Shown: one piece after another, positions 16,412 to 25,474 of the stretch
Layout of the letters: each line of letters begins with the position of its first letter
Numbering within the stretch: position 1 is the first letter of the stretch
Origin: JAGORM01 sp964406795
GTDB taxonomy: Bacteria > Patescibacteriota > Microgenomatia > Levybacterales > GWA1-39-11
Assembly (NCBI GenBank): GCA_964406795.1
Contig: CAYOTA010000006.1
Coordinates: forward strand, 17,007-81,006
Direction of reading: 5' to 3'
DNA: 64,000 bases
Made by a program: the position numbers and the translations under genes
Notes under the pieces: model-generated
Database searches by the model: none
What the model saw: only the letters and a program-made list of their open reading frames with translations
What the model was told of the DNA's origin: nothing

Positions 16412-19400
16412 ATGGAAGTCTCTGAAGTTATTAAAAAATTTAAAGAAGCACTTGAGAAGAAGGTATCCGAAGTTACTGTAAAAAACTACATTTCAGATAT
16501 TCATCACTTCCAAGACTGGATTGCCAGTAATTCCACTAGTCCATTATTGATTGATTCTTTAACCAAATCTGTATTTTTGAAATACATAGATGAGAATACA
16601 GGTATTCATTCCTCTGATTTATCCCGAAAAAGCTTTAGGCGTCACATGTCCAGCTTACGTGCATTCAGTGCCTATCTACTAGAAGAGAATTTAATTACAG
16701 AAAATCCTTTTGAAAAGGCTGAGGCTAGTATTGAAAATGACCCCTGGAAGATATCCGAATTCAAGAACTACCTGTTTGAGAAAAAAGCTAGTCTTTTAAC
16801 TATAAAATACTATATCAATGACATACAATCATATTCAAAATGGTGTTCCGAGACCCACCTAGATGAAGCTTTCAAAGAAAAAGGGATTCCAGCACTAAAT
16901 GATGAACTTATTCACGAATATGCGCTGCGCCTACAACTCACAAGACACTTGTCCCCTAAAAGTATTAACAGGAAATTATCCAGTTTGAGACGTTATGCAG
17001 CATTTCAAAAGGTTATACTTGCTTCTTCTATATCTACGGCACTTTCCATAAATAACCTTCCTCTTAAACCAGAAGACTCACTGGCCATTAGGAAAATAAT
17101 AATTCAAGAAACAAATGATTCTCTCTCAAAAATTCCTCCAGTTAGACTTTTTCAGCGTATATGGAAACCTTATGCCAATACCGAAGACAAAATTGCAGGC
17201 GTGATATCTTCCCAAATTATTAAAACCAGACTTCATTCACTCTTAAAAGCTCAAAAAAAGCAACCTATTACCTATATGGATAGTATTCTCAACGGAGTCA
17301 AAACTAAAAATATCTCTAAAGAATTCTATGCTCCGCTTGATATATCTTTGAACTCACTTCCTATCCATAAAAAGATGATTCATCACATTAAGTATACTAG
17401 ACCTAAATGGTATAAAATGTATCACAACTATACATTTGTGCATTATGTGCATTTTGGAGTGTTAGCCATTTTTGCCGTAGGAGCAGCTTCATTTTTGTAT
17501 AGCAACACCTTGGGAAGTGCCAAGGCAAACAGTATTGATCTAAGCGCTTTTTCCGCTATACAAAAAACTTTTACCTTCCAGGGAAAATTGTTGGATAAAA
17601 ACGGAAACCCAGTAACTACACCAACCGACGTGCGCCTTCTTTTATATAATGATGCCACAGCATCAGGTAGCTCTCTTTTGTGGGAAGAGGTACAACAAAA
17701 TATTAAGCCTTCCTCTGATGGGAGTATTGATCTTGTTGTGGGCGGTTCAAAAAATATTCCGACAGAGCTCATTAATTCGAATGAACCACTCTACCTTGGC
17801 ATATCTATAGGAGTAAGTGAAGAACTAACACCACGTAAACAACTTGGAAGCTCCTATGCAAATGACTCAGGTAAACTTTTTGGTATGCTTCCCATAACAA
17901 GATCTAGCAAGCAAACAAATGTAATTTTGGCGCTTGACGGACAGGGAAACCTTAGTTTTAGTGGAAAACTCGATCGCACGTTTAGAGTTACAGGAGCAGA
18001 CTTTACTTTATCGGGAGAAACATTAGTTTTGGCCACGAATACTGGTGCTAATGGTAATATTGTGATTGCTCCTTATGGAAACGGGAAAATTGATCTTCAA
18101 AAAGCGCTTATCAATTCAACAGGAGTAATCAAATCTGAAGGAACATTTGAGATTCAAGCAACCACGAGCGCCTCTCCTGTTCTTTCTCTTAAACAGGATA
18201 GCGCAGGAGACCTAATCTCTGCATCTACAGTTGGTGCAACAAAATTTGTGGTAAATAACCAGGGCATAATTACAAAAGGTATATGGGCTGGTGAAGTTAT
18301 TGGCACAGAATTTGGTGGATTTGGAGCAAATATTAGCGCCACAGGTCCGGGCGAACTGTTATATTCCACAGGAGCAAAATCTTATGGAAACCTTGCGGCG
18401 GGAAAGGCTGGAGAATGCTTAATGTCTCAAGGAAGAAGCGCTCCCATCTGGAGTGCTTGCAACATCCTCTCCACTCTCAATGGCCTTGCTTCTCTTTCCA
18501 ATAACACGCTTGATTTTGCTCTTGGAGGAAATTCCACTGGAAGTGCAAAGTTTGGGTTTCTTAACATGACAAGCAGTAATCCAATATTTAAAATAAACGG
18601 AAGTCTCAGCTTCAGCGCTGAAAATGGAATAGAAAATCATGATAAAGACCTCAAGCTTGGAGGCACTACAACAAAAAATATCATAATAAATAGTACTAGT
18701 AATATAGGTATCAAAAACTCAAACCCCACTAGAACATTAGACGTAAATGGCAACTGGGGTGGAAATGTAGACTTTTACGTAGATGGAGCCGGCGACAATA
18801 CACTGACCAGAGGAACCAAGGCTCTTATTTATGACCTAGAAAAAAATACGGGTACAACAGACTCCTCTACTACCACTATATATAATATAGTAGGGCTTCC
18901 AAATGATAACGGTACAGTCGGATATGTATATGCAAAAGTTGGGAAAGGTAACACGCCTACTCCAAGAACTCAAACAGTAACAATTCAGATAAATGGGGCA
19001 CAAATTGCAAGCCTTTCAACCAATGACGGTATCCCGAGCAGCGGCCCTGAGAGCGCCATCAAGCACTTCACCGTTTCAAGAAGTAATAATACATGGCACC
19101 TTATAGGAAACCCTGGTGAATCTGATACTGCTGATCTGGCTGAGTGGACAGAATTTCAAGGTGAAAATCCAATTCCTGGCATGATTGTCAAAATTGGAGA
19201 AACGGGAAAGATGAATACTTCAGATACGGAATATGACCCTAAACTTGCAGGAGTTATCTCCACTAAACCGAATATTATAATTGGAAAAAAGACACCCAAC
19301 TCTGTACGACTTGCGCTCTCGGGTAGAATTCCAGTCATCGTAAGCTCGCTGAATGGAGATATTTTGTCCGGTGATACAATTACCTCATCTTTACTTCCCG

Positions 19401-21154
19401 GTGTAGGAATGAAACTCTCAAAAAATGGGGCAACCGTTGGAAAGGCATTAGAAAACTTTAGACCTCAAGAATCATGCAAAGAAACCGAATCTCTCCAAAG
19501 TATTGTTTGGCCATATGATGATGGTAAAAATACAACTAATCCTTGCTTTAAAATACGGGTCACAAGTCTAGATTACGCAATGCAAACCACACTACTCTCA
19601 AAATATGGATATTCTACATCAGATTACATATATATAGGTAAGGTAATGATGTTAGTAAATCTTTCCTGGTCAGAATCCCAGGATCTACTTGCATCTTTAA
19701 ATGCAGTTACAATTGAACCTAATACCCCTGTTTCTGCAATGGATGGAGACTTAACACTCACCATGCAGCAGCTGCAAGATATACGCCCCACACTTAAAAT
19801 AGGAGGGAAACTTGTTCAAAAACTTGGAGCATTTTCAGATATTGTTGTGGGAAAACTTGAAGCTGGAAGCATAGTAGCTTCAAATATTGGAACCAATAAT
19901 TTTTGGGCGAGTGCAGCCGTCATAGGTAATCTTACGGCAAGCACGCTTAAAATAACAGATTCATTATTTATTAACGGAATGAATATTAAAGACTATATTG
20001 CCTATGAGATGAAAGATCAAAAAGAACTTTCCTCCCCCTTGGCCTCCATTGATACTATTAAAACAAACACAATTAAGCCTCAGAATGGGAAAAAAATTGT
20101 GGTTGAGCTCCCATCCGCTACGGATTCGGCATTAGTCATTAAAAACACAGACGAAAATAAAGAAGTAATTAGTCTTAACTCTGACGGAAGTATTACTGCC
20201 GAAAGTGCATCAGTTGCTGGAGCTCTTGCTTCTGACACGCTTAACACAAATAACGCAACAGTCTCAGGCACACTTCGTGCAGATAAGCTCATTGCAAATG
20301 ACATTTCCGGGCTAGATGACAGACTTACAACTATTGCAACCAATCTTATTAAGCAATCAAAGCCGGCTGAAAATACCCTCTCCCAGTCTTTTGATAGTTC
20401 TATTTCTCAAGCATCTGTTTCTGCAAATTTTGGAACATTTTATGAAGGACTTTTGTCTCTTGGCGCTTCTACTTTTGGAGATATATCAGCAATGAACTCA
20501 TTAAGTGTCGGAACATCTTTAACAATCAGCCCTAATTCCATAAATACACTGGGTGTGGATCTTGAAATCCAACCTTTACGCCAAGGTCAAATCTCCTTTA
20601 TGGCAGGGGCCGTTAAAATAAATATTGATGGAACACTTGCCGTATATGAGAATGCCTTATTCCAAAAAAACCTAACGGTTCGCGGAAATTTATCAGCACA
20701 AATTATCTCCCCATTGCCAAATTCCGACCTGTCAATTAACCTTTCTAATTCTGCAACAAACAGTGGGAGATTTACTGTCACAAACGATTCTCAGACAGCA
20801 GTGCTTGCAGTGAGTTCTGAGGGAAGCCTACAAGCTTCAGGATCAGGAACATTTTCAAAGATTAAGTTTAATGTTGTTGGCCAAGCAATTGCGTCCGGTC
20901 AGTACCAAGCAACAGCAACAGGATCTGCCGGGACCGCCATTCTTAAAAAGAGCACAAATGAATTAACTGTCCTAAACCCTCAAGTCACAAGTGATTCACT
21001 TATTTACATAACACCTGCCCAAGAAACACAAAACCTCGTGCTGTATTTAATGCGTCAGCGTGCTCATGAAGGAACAACTCTAGGATCTTTTACTGTTGGC
21101 ATTTCCGGAATTGCAAATCAAGACATCTTATTTAACTGGCTCATTGTTAATTAA
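16412..21154 (+). CDS. Giant surface protein with two recombinase-type DNA-binding domains
   Basis: A 1580-residue protein. Residues about 5-95 and 110-205 are two copies of the SAM-like core-binding domain of tyrosine recombinases (VKNYISDIHHFQDWI ... SFRRHMSSLRAFSAYLLEE; LTIKYYINDIQSYSKWC ... SINRKLSSLRRYAAF). No catalytic domain follows: the R..HxxR..Y set is absent. A membrane helix lies at about 344-366 (FGVLAIFAVGAASFLY). Some 1200 residues of beta-rich, Gly/Ser/Asn-rich repeats then follow, similar to tail-fibre or adhesin shafts (FTFQGKLLDKNGNPV, ISGLDDRL). By topology the N-terminus is cytoplasmic and could hold DNA, and the rest is outside. The single unbroken frame argues against a chimera. 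Function unknown. Confidence 0.8.
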   Translation: MEVSEVIKKFKEALEKKVSEVTVKNYISDIHHFQDWIASNSTSPLLIDSLTKSVFLKYIDENTGIHSSDLSRKSFRRHMSSLRAFSAYLLEENLITENPFEKAEASIENDPWKISEFKNYLFEKKASLLTIKYYINDIQSYSKWCSETHLDEAFKEKGIPALNDELIHEYALRLQLTRHLSPKSINRKLSSLRRYAAFQKVILASSISTALSINNLPLKPEDSLAIRKIIIQETNDSLSKIPPVRLFQRIWKPYANTEDKIAGVISSQIIKTRLHSLLKAQKKQPITYMDSILNGVKTKNISKEFYAPLDISLNSLPIHKKMIHHIKYTRPKWYKMYHNYTFVHYVHFGVLAIFAVGAASFLYSNTLGSAKANSIDLSAFSAIQKTFTFQGKLLDKNGNPVTTPTDVRLLLYNDATASGSSLLWEEVQQNIKPSSDGSIDLVVGGSKNIPTELINSNEPLYLGISIGVSEELTPRKQLGSSYANDSGKLFGMLPITRSSKQTNVILALDGQGNLSFSGKLDRTFRVTGADFTLSGETLVLATNTGANGNIVIAPYGNGKIDLQKALINSTGVIKSEGTFEIQATTSASPVLSLKQDSAGDLISASTVGATKFVVNNQGIITKGIWAGEVIGTEFGGFGANISATGPGELLYSTGAKSYGNLAAGKAGECLMSQGRSAPIWSACNILSTLNGLASLSNNTLDFALGGNSTGSAKFGFLNMTSSNPIFKINGSLSFSAENGIENHDKDLKLGGTTTKNIIINSTSNIGIKNSNPTRTLDVNGNWGGNVDFYVDGAGDNTLTRGTKALIYDLEKNTGTTDSSTTTIYNIVGLPNDNGTVGYVYAKVGKGNTPTPRTQTVTIQINGAQIASLSTNDGIPSSGPESAIKHFTVSRSNNTWHLIGNPGESDTADLAEWTEFQGENPIPGMIVKIGETGKMNTSDTEYDPKLAGVISTKPNIIIGKKTPNSVRLALSGRIPVIVSSLNGDILSGDTITSSLLPGVGMKLSKNGATVGKALENFRPQESCKETESLQSIVWPYDDGKNTTNPCFKIRVTSLDYAMQTTLLSKYGYSTSDYIYIGKVMMLVNLSWSESQDLLASLNAVTIEPNTPVSAMDGDLTLTMQQLQDIRPTLKIGGKLVQKLGAFSDIVVGKLEAGSIVASNIGTNNFWASAAVIGNLTASTLKITDSLFINGMNIKDYIAYEMKDQKELSSPLASIDTIKTNTIKPQNGKKIVVELPSATDSALVIKNTDENKEVISLNSDGSITAESASVAGALASDTLNTNNATVSGTLRADKLIANDISGLDDRLTTIATNLIKQSKPAENTLSQSFDSSISQASVSANFGTFYEGLLSLGASTFGDISAMNSLSVGTSLTISPNSINTLGVDLEIQPLRQGQISFMAGAVKINIDGTLAVYENALFQKNLTVRGNLSAQIISPLPNSDLSINLSNSATNSGRFTVTNDSQTAVLAVSSEGSLQASGSGTFSKIKFNVVGQAIASGQYQATATGSAGTAILKKSTNELTVLNPQVTSDSLIYITPAQETQNLVLYLMRQRAHEGTTLGSFTVGISGIANQDILFNWLIVN

Positions 21155-21419
21155 TGTAACTAATTAAGGATAAGCCTTGCTTCTTGAAAATTAATAGCAT
21201 AAGTAAAGCTCACAATTCCTATGAATTCTTGAGGCTAAAAAGGGGGGGAGTATAATATGAAGTATAAGAAAGGTAAGAAAAAAGAATTTTAGCACCGTAA
21301 AGCAAAGCTAAGGGGCGCAAAAAGTACTAAAAACACTTTTTATACTTGACATTTAGGATCACCGCACAAGCGAGAACCACAATGGAAAGTATGAAAATGA
21401 CCAAAAGTCATTTTTATGC

Positions 21420-21448
21420 TTGACATTATATTCTCAATTGCATACATT
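21420..21448 (+). promoter_or_regulatory. Sigma-70-type promoter
   Basis: TTGACA, 17 nt spacer, TACATT. It is the upstream member of a promoter cluster before the Wzy-like gene. Confidence 0.5.
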
Positions 21449-21470
21449 GGTTACACGCCAATTTAAAATC

Positions 21471-21499
21471 TTGACAAAGACTTAAATCGCTGTTAAATT
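21471..21499 (+). promoter_or_regulatory. Sigma-70-type promoter of Wzy-like gene
   Basis: TTGACA, 17 nt spacer, TAAATT. A further TATACT (21504-21509) lies closer to the ATG at 21517 and would give a leaderless start. Confidence 0.5.
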
Positions 21500-21516
21500 T
21501 TAATATACTTAAAAAT

Positions 21517-23649
21517 ATGAAACAAACAACTATCTCAGAATTTATTCAAAAAGCAATAGTTGCAGTTCTTTGCATAACTCTTTTCTTGTTCCCTCTTCTC
21601 TTTTTAACAAATACGACTGATCCGTTCTTTATTCCAAAGCAAGTACTTTTGGTCATGTCGTCATCTTTGCTGTCTATTCTATGGGCAGCATCGTGCATGG
21701 TTGAGCGAAAAATTAAAATAAGAACCAGCCCATTTAATCTTCCAGTTGCGGTCTTTACTATAGTTGTACTACTCTCTTCACTCTTTTCAAGAAATATGTA
21801 TGACTCACTTGCGGCATCTATCCCGTTAGTCGCAGCAGCCGTTATATACTTTGTGTTCATTAACTCAGTAGTTGAAAAAAAGAGCTTTGTGGCCACCATT
21901 ACGGCACTTATTGCAGGAGGAGCTATTTCATCACTCATTTCTATTGCATACTACTTTAAAATCTATTTTCTCCCTATTCCAGCAATTCAGAGTCAATATT
22001 TCTCTACATTTGGATCACCGCTTCAACATATTGTATATGTAGTAGCATTACTCTTAATGTGTGTATTTGCACTACTTCAAGAGTTCAAAGGACGCCGCTT
22101 TGAATCAAACTACAACACAATGTTCTTTGGAGCATCTGGAGTTATTCTACTTGCAAGCACAGTACTTATTATATTCCAAATTGTAACTGTTCCACAAAAA
22201 CCGGTCTTACTTCCTTACCAATATGGATTCCAAATCGCAACTGCTGCAATAAGCCAAGACGGGGGAACACAATCAATTCTAGGACTTCCTATTATGCGCA
22301 TGCTCATCTCTCTTCCATTTGGATCAGGGTATGGAACTTTCCTAAGTGACTTTACCAGGTTTAAGCTTGCTGACATCAATGGTGACCCAACGCTCTGGAT
22401 CTCATCATTCACCTATTCTTCATCTTTTGTTCTTGAGCTGCTTACAACAACCGGTATATTAGGACTGCTTGCCTACTTCTTTATGATTGCAAAGGTATTA
22501 AAAACAAGAAGACGCGAAACAATGCCAGTGTTTTTTGCACTCGTTGCATTATTCCTTATCTCATTCTTCCTTCCGTTTACTATTACAGTCGTGTTCTTAA
22601 TGTTTGTACTACTTGCTGTATACACATCAACTCTGTTCTTTGCCCGTGACAAACGTGTTGAAGAAGTAAGTGTGTCTCTAGTTGCATTCAAACAAGGGCT
22701 CCTTGCAGTAGACGAAGTAACAGGTCACGAAAGGCGAAAGACAAACAGTATTGCGCTTCCAGTTATTGTATTTATTCTAATACTTCTTACAGGTGGCTAC
22801 ATCTCATATCTTTCAGCAAGGCTCGTTATGGCTGACACAAAAATGGCGGCATCTCTAGCCCAGTCTAATCAAAATAATGGACAAAAAGTATATGATCTAC
22901 AACGCCAGGCATTAATTGATTTTCCTTACAGATCTGATTACTACAGAATCTTTTCTCAGATCAACCTAGCACTTGCCAACTCTATTGCTACAGGCATTCC
23001 TGAAGGAACAAGTCCTTCCAACAGTGTTCAGCAAACCATCTCACAACTCTTACAACAATCAGTTGCAAACGCAAGAACAGCTGTAGCGCTTGCCCCTATG
23101 ACATCTCTTAATTGGCAAAATTTGTCACAAGTTTACAGAAGCTTGATTGGAGTTGGACAAGGTGCTGATCAATTCTCAGTAGCCACCTTAAACCAAGCAA
23201 TTGCACTTGATCCTAACAACCCTGTTTTAAGAGTGGAACTTGGTGGAATCTACTATCAACTGGAGCAATATGACGCAGCACAAAACCAATTCCAAATTGC
23301 TGTTAACTTAAAGCCTGACTTTGCAAACGCATACTATAATTTAGGGAAAGCGTTAGAGTCAAAGAAAGACTTACAGGGCGCAGTAGTTGCCTACCAGGCT
23401 GCCGCAAGTCTCCTTCCTGCAGACTCTGAAGATAAAAAGAGATTGGAAGCTGACATGGAAGTAATCTTGCAACAAATTGGAACTGAAGTAACACCTGGTG
23501 CGCAACCCGTACCTGAAGGAGACACCCAAAACCAGCCAGGACTTACCACACCCGCAACACCTGCTCCAACAAGCACACAACAGATTAGAATCTCACCTGC
23601 TCCAACAGGCGTGATCGCCTCCCCTACACCAACCCCAGGAAACGAGTAA
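21517..23649 (+). CDS. Wzy/O-antigen-ligase-like membrane protein with TPR domain
   Basis: A 710-residue protein. Residues 1-385 hold about ten membrane helices arranged as in O-antigen ligase/polymerase proteins, with a large exported loop near 230-300. A further helix lies at about 417-437. The exported C-terminal part carries tetratricopeptide repeats at about 565-640 (LRVELGGIYYQLEQYDAAQNQFQIAVNL; AYYNLGKALESKKDLQGAVVAYQ). It ends in a Pro/Thr-rich tail (TTPATPAPTSTQQ). O-antigen-ligase-like proteins join or polymerise surface glycans; Wzy-TPR fusions are also known as glycoprotein glycosyltransferases. The substrate is not known. It probably works with the glycosyltransferases in the window. 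Confidence 0.75.
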   Translation: MKQTTISEFIQKAIVAVLCITLFLFPLLFLTNTTDPFFIPKQVLLVMSSSLLSILWAASCMVERKIKIRTSPFNLPVAVFTIVVLLSSLFSRNMYDSLAASIPLVAAAVIYFVFINSVVEKKSFVATITALIAGGAISSLISIAYYFKIYFLPIPAIQSQYFSTFGSPLQHIVYVVALLLMCVFALLQEFKGRRFESNYNTMFFGASGVILLASTVLIIFQIVTVPQKPVLLPYQYGFQIATAAISQDGGTQSILGLPIMRMLISLPFGSGYGTFLSDFTRFKLADINGDPTLWISSFTYSSSFVLELLTTTGILGLLAYFFMIAKVLKTRRRETMPVFFALVALFLISFFLPFTITVVFLMFVLLAVYTSTLFFARDKRVEEVSVSLVAFKQGLLAVDEVTGHERRKTNSIALPVIVFILILLTGGYISYLSARLVMADTKMAASLAQSNQNNGQKVYDLQRQALIDFPYRSDYYRIFSQINLALANSIATGIPEGTSPSNSVQQTISQLLQQSVANARTAVALAPMTSLNWQNLSQVYRSLIGVGQGADQFSVATLNQAIALDPNNPVLRVELGGIYYQLEQYDAAQNQFQIAVNLKPDFANAYYNLGKALESKKDLQGAVVAYQAAASLLPADSEDKKRLEADMEVILQQIGTEVTPGAQPVPEGDTQNQPGLTTPATPAPTSTQQIRISPAPTGVIASPTPTPGNE

Positions 23650-23658
23650 TACTAGATT

Positions 23659-23680
23659 GTTCTTTCTGCCGCGAAAGAAC
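23659..23680 (+). terminator. Hairpin behind Wzy-like gene
   Basis: A perfect 8-bp stem (gttctttc / gaaagaac) around tgccgc, 10 bases after the stop codon at 23649. No T run follows, so termination is only probable. Confidence 0.4.
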
Positions 23681-23849
23681 CAAAGCTCTTGTCACGATAC
23701 AACTTCATCCATTGCAGAATATTTTAGTTAGCCGGGGGTATTCAGAGCCACCTCACGCGACAAGCGCGGCCTCCCCCAGGCAACTCAAATATTCCTTCAA
23801 GGAATCAGTTATAAGTGACAATAGAATACTATCTTAATCGTCACTTCAG

Positions 23850-23974
23850 CTCGTGAAAGCACGGAGGAGTGAGTGAATGAGCGACAGTATAAAGCTGTAA
23901 AAAGGTAAAGGTATTCTCCGGCCTTTTTAGCGAATGAACGAACTCAGTACTGCGTGAACGAGATGGTGACGAGA
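23850..23974. repeat. Dispersed ~125-nt element, copy A
   Basis: It begins ctcgtgaaagcacggagga and ends gtactgcgtgaacgag, so its ends are partly complementary. The inner part has tgagtgaatgagcg and gaatgaacgaactc. The same order of motifs occurs at 48810-48913. Both copies are followed by a hairpin with a TGCCG or CGGCA core. Confidence 0.65.
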
Positions 23975-24145
23975 GCTTTTCGTTCTTTTCTCGGCAGAAA
24001 AGAATAAACAAGTAATTAAATGAAGCTTTACATTAATAAGAGGCTTTGCTTCTTTCCCCGGTCGGAAAGAAGTCAAGAAAGAACTTTGTTAAACTTAATA
24101 GCTAAACAATTCAAAACTTGTCGGTACAAGAGAAGATTAAGAATA

Positions 24146-25285
24146 CTACCTGAGGAATGAGAGTGGATTCACATTTCCCCCACCAGAGCGAACTTCAAAG
24201 TGAAGATGAGGACCTGTTGTGCGACCCGTCACTCCTATCCATCCCACAACAGTTCTTCCAGCCACCACACGATCTCCATTTGAAACATTCACACTACTCA
24301 TGTGAGCATACAGTGTAGAATACCCATTATCCCCTGCAATTATTACATGGGTCCCATATCCAAAATTCCATCCGCTTGCATATGCTGCTGCAACAGTTCC
24401 TGACTGAGCTGCTAAAATCGGCGTTCCTAATGGTGCACCCAAATCAAGCGCAGTGTGATACCATGTAAACCCCTGATTAAGCGAACCCCTAATTGGCCAT
24501 GCAAATCCGGTATCAGTAACTGAAGCATTTCCTGTGGTTGCGATATATGTTTGGCGTGTATATTGAGGCTTCACCTGCTCTTCTGGCTTTACCCCATCTG
24601 GAACTATAACTATTTGCCCTGTTATAAGTGAGAATGTCTGTGGATTTGCAAAGTCGTTAAACGGAAAATCAACAATTCCCTGCGCGTTTATGTTATATTT
24701 TTTAGCGATTGTATAAATGGTATCTCCCGCTGCGACTTTGTGAGCTACTCCCGTAACCGGAAGAATATCCAAATCATCCCCAATAGTAATTGAGTCAGAG
24801 GTAAGATTATTCGCCCATTTAATCGTGTCTTTTGACACTCCAAACTTTTCAGCTATTGAGGAAACAGTGTCTCCTTTTTGAACAGTATATGAGATGACTT
24901 CATCTCGGATTTTAACCGTGTTTTGAGTTCTAAATACGTTATCTTGTGATAATTCCAGGGCTTCCTGAGGCGCTTGTGCAAACGCTAACTGATCCTGTTT
25001 TTTTCCAAAAAGTTGAGTCTCTGAAATAAAAGGCGAGATTAACACACCAATGGTTAAGATAACCATAATGCTTACGTGTAAAAAGAATCTGTTTTTTCGT
25101 CCGCGCTTAATTAATACTCCCTTCACCACTGCATTTTTCCCATTTTCAAATCCATGGGAAAAAAATATAAACTTATCCGTAAGATAAATTTTGAAAAAAG
25201 CTAAAAATGCCTTCCATTCAAGCATAAAAAACGAAGCTGTTTTTTTGAGTTGTTTGCCATTAAAAAGGCTCAGAAACTTTTTCAT
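24146..25285 (-). CDS. LysM and M23 peptidase, membrane-anchored
   Basis: A 379-residue wall hydrolase. A basic N-terminal stretch is followed by one membrane helix (about 81-100, VSIMVILTIGVLISPFI). Two LysM domains come next (about 135-180 YTVQKGDTVSSIAEKFGVS; 185-230 HKVAAGDTIYTIAKKYNI), then a C-terminal M23 endopeptidase with HTALDLGAPLGTPI, DNGYSTLYAHMSSV and TGRTTGPHLHFEVRSGG, which carry the zinc ligands. LysM binds peptidoglycan and M23 cuts its cross-bridges. The ATG at 25285 (MKKFLSLF) is preferred to a TTG at 25333 because a TATTCC box lies just upstream of it. It lies on the minus strand behind rho. Confidence 0.92.
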   Translation of the reverse strand: MKKFLSLFNGKQLKKTASFFMLEWKAFLAFFKIYLTDKFIFFSHGFENGKNAVVKGVLIKRGRKNRFFLHVSIMVILTIGVLISPFISETQLFGKKQDQLAFAQAPQEALELSQDNVFRTQNTVKIRDEVISYTVQKGDTVSSIAEKFGVSKDTIKWANNLTSDSITIGDDLDILPVTGVAHKVAAGDTIYTIAKKYNINAQGIVDFPFNDFANPQTFSLITGQIVIVPDGVKPEEQVKPQYTRQTYIATTGNASVTDTGFAWPIRGSLNQGFTWYHTALDLGAPLGTPILAAQSGTVAAAYASGWNFGYGTHVIIAGDNGYSTLYAHMSSVNVSNGDRVVAGRTVVGWIGVTGRTTGPHLHFEVRSGGGNVNPLSFLR

Positions 25286-25335
25286 AACGTTGCGGGAATA
25301 CTCTACTTTAACAAAAATTTGGGGGGAAATCAAAC

Positions 25336-25374
25336 TTAGTCTTTACCTAGATTTTGTAAAAACTCATCATTATT
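25336..25374 (-). repeat. Distal copy of rho tail
   Basis: On the minus strand it reads NNDEFLQNLGKD and stop TAA, against DNDEFLQNLGKD and TAG in rho. Over the last eleven residues all codon differences are synonymous. Confidence 0.9.
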
Positions 25375-25408
25375 CGTAATGAGCGAAGCGAATGAAGAAA
25401 ATGAGGAT

Positions 25409-25438
25409 TCCAAGATTCTGAAGGAATTCATCATTATT
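25409..25438 (-). repeat. Middle copy of rho tail
   Basis: On the minus strand it reads NNDEFLQNLG and then leaves the rho sequence. Seven of its ten codons differ synonymously from rho, including TTA to CTT twice; one differs by a replacement (Asp to Asn) and two are identical. A gagcgaagcga-type palindrome lies between it and the distal copy. Confidence 0.85.
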
Positions 25439-25474
25439 CCTAACGAGTCTGCGAGTGGAGAAATCGACGAGGCA

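Larger units (their letters stand above)
21155..21516 (+). other. Spacer with three TTGACA promoters in near-repeats
   Basis: Two similar segments, each ending in ttttat(a/g)cTTGACAtt, lie near 21336-21355 and 21409-21429, and a third TTGACA is at 21471. The second (21420-21425) has TACATT 17 nt on, the third has TAAATT 17 nt on, and TATACT at 21504-21509 ends 7 nt before the next ATG. An 11-codon basic ORF starts near 21257 after a TATAAT-like stretch; it is too short to judge. Confidence 0.45.
23650..24145 (+). other. Repeat-rich spacer between convergent genes
   Basis: No gene is seen. It holds three perfect or near-perfect hairpins (23659-23680, 23983-24004, 24050-24072) and a 125-nt repeat (23850-23974) whose relative occurs at 48810-48913. 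The convergent genes on both sides suggest that some hairpins act as terminators. Confidence 0.6.
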
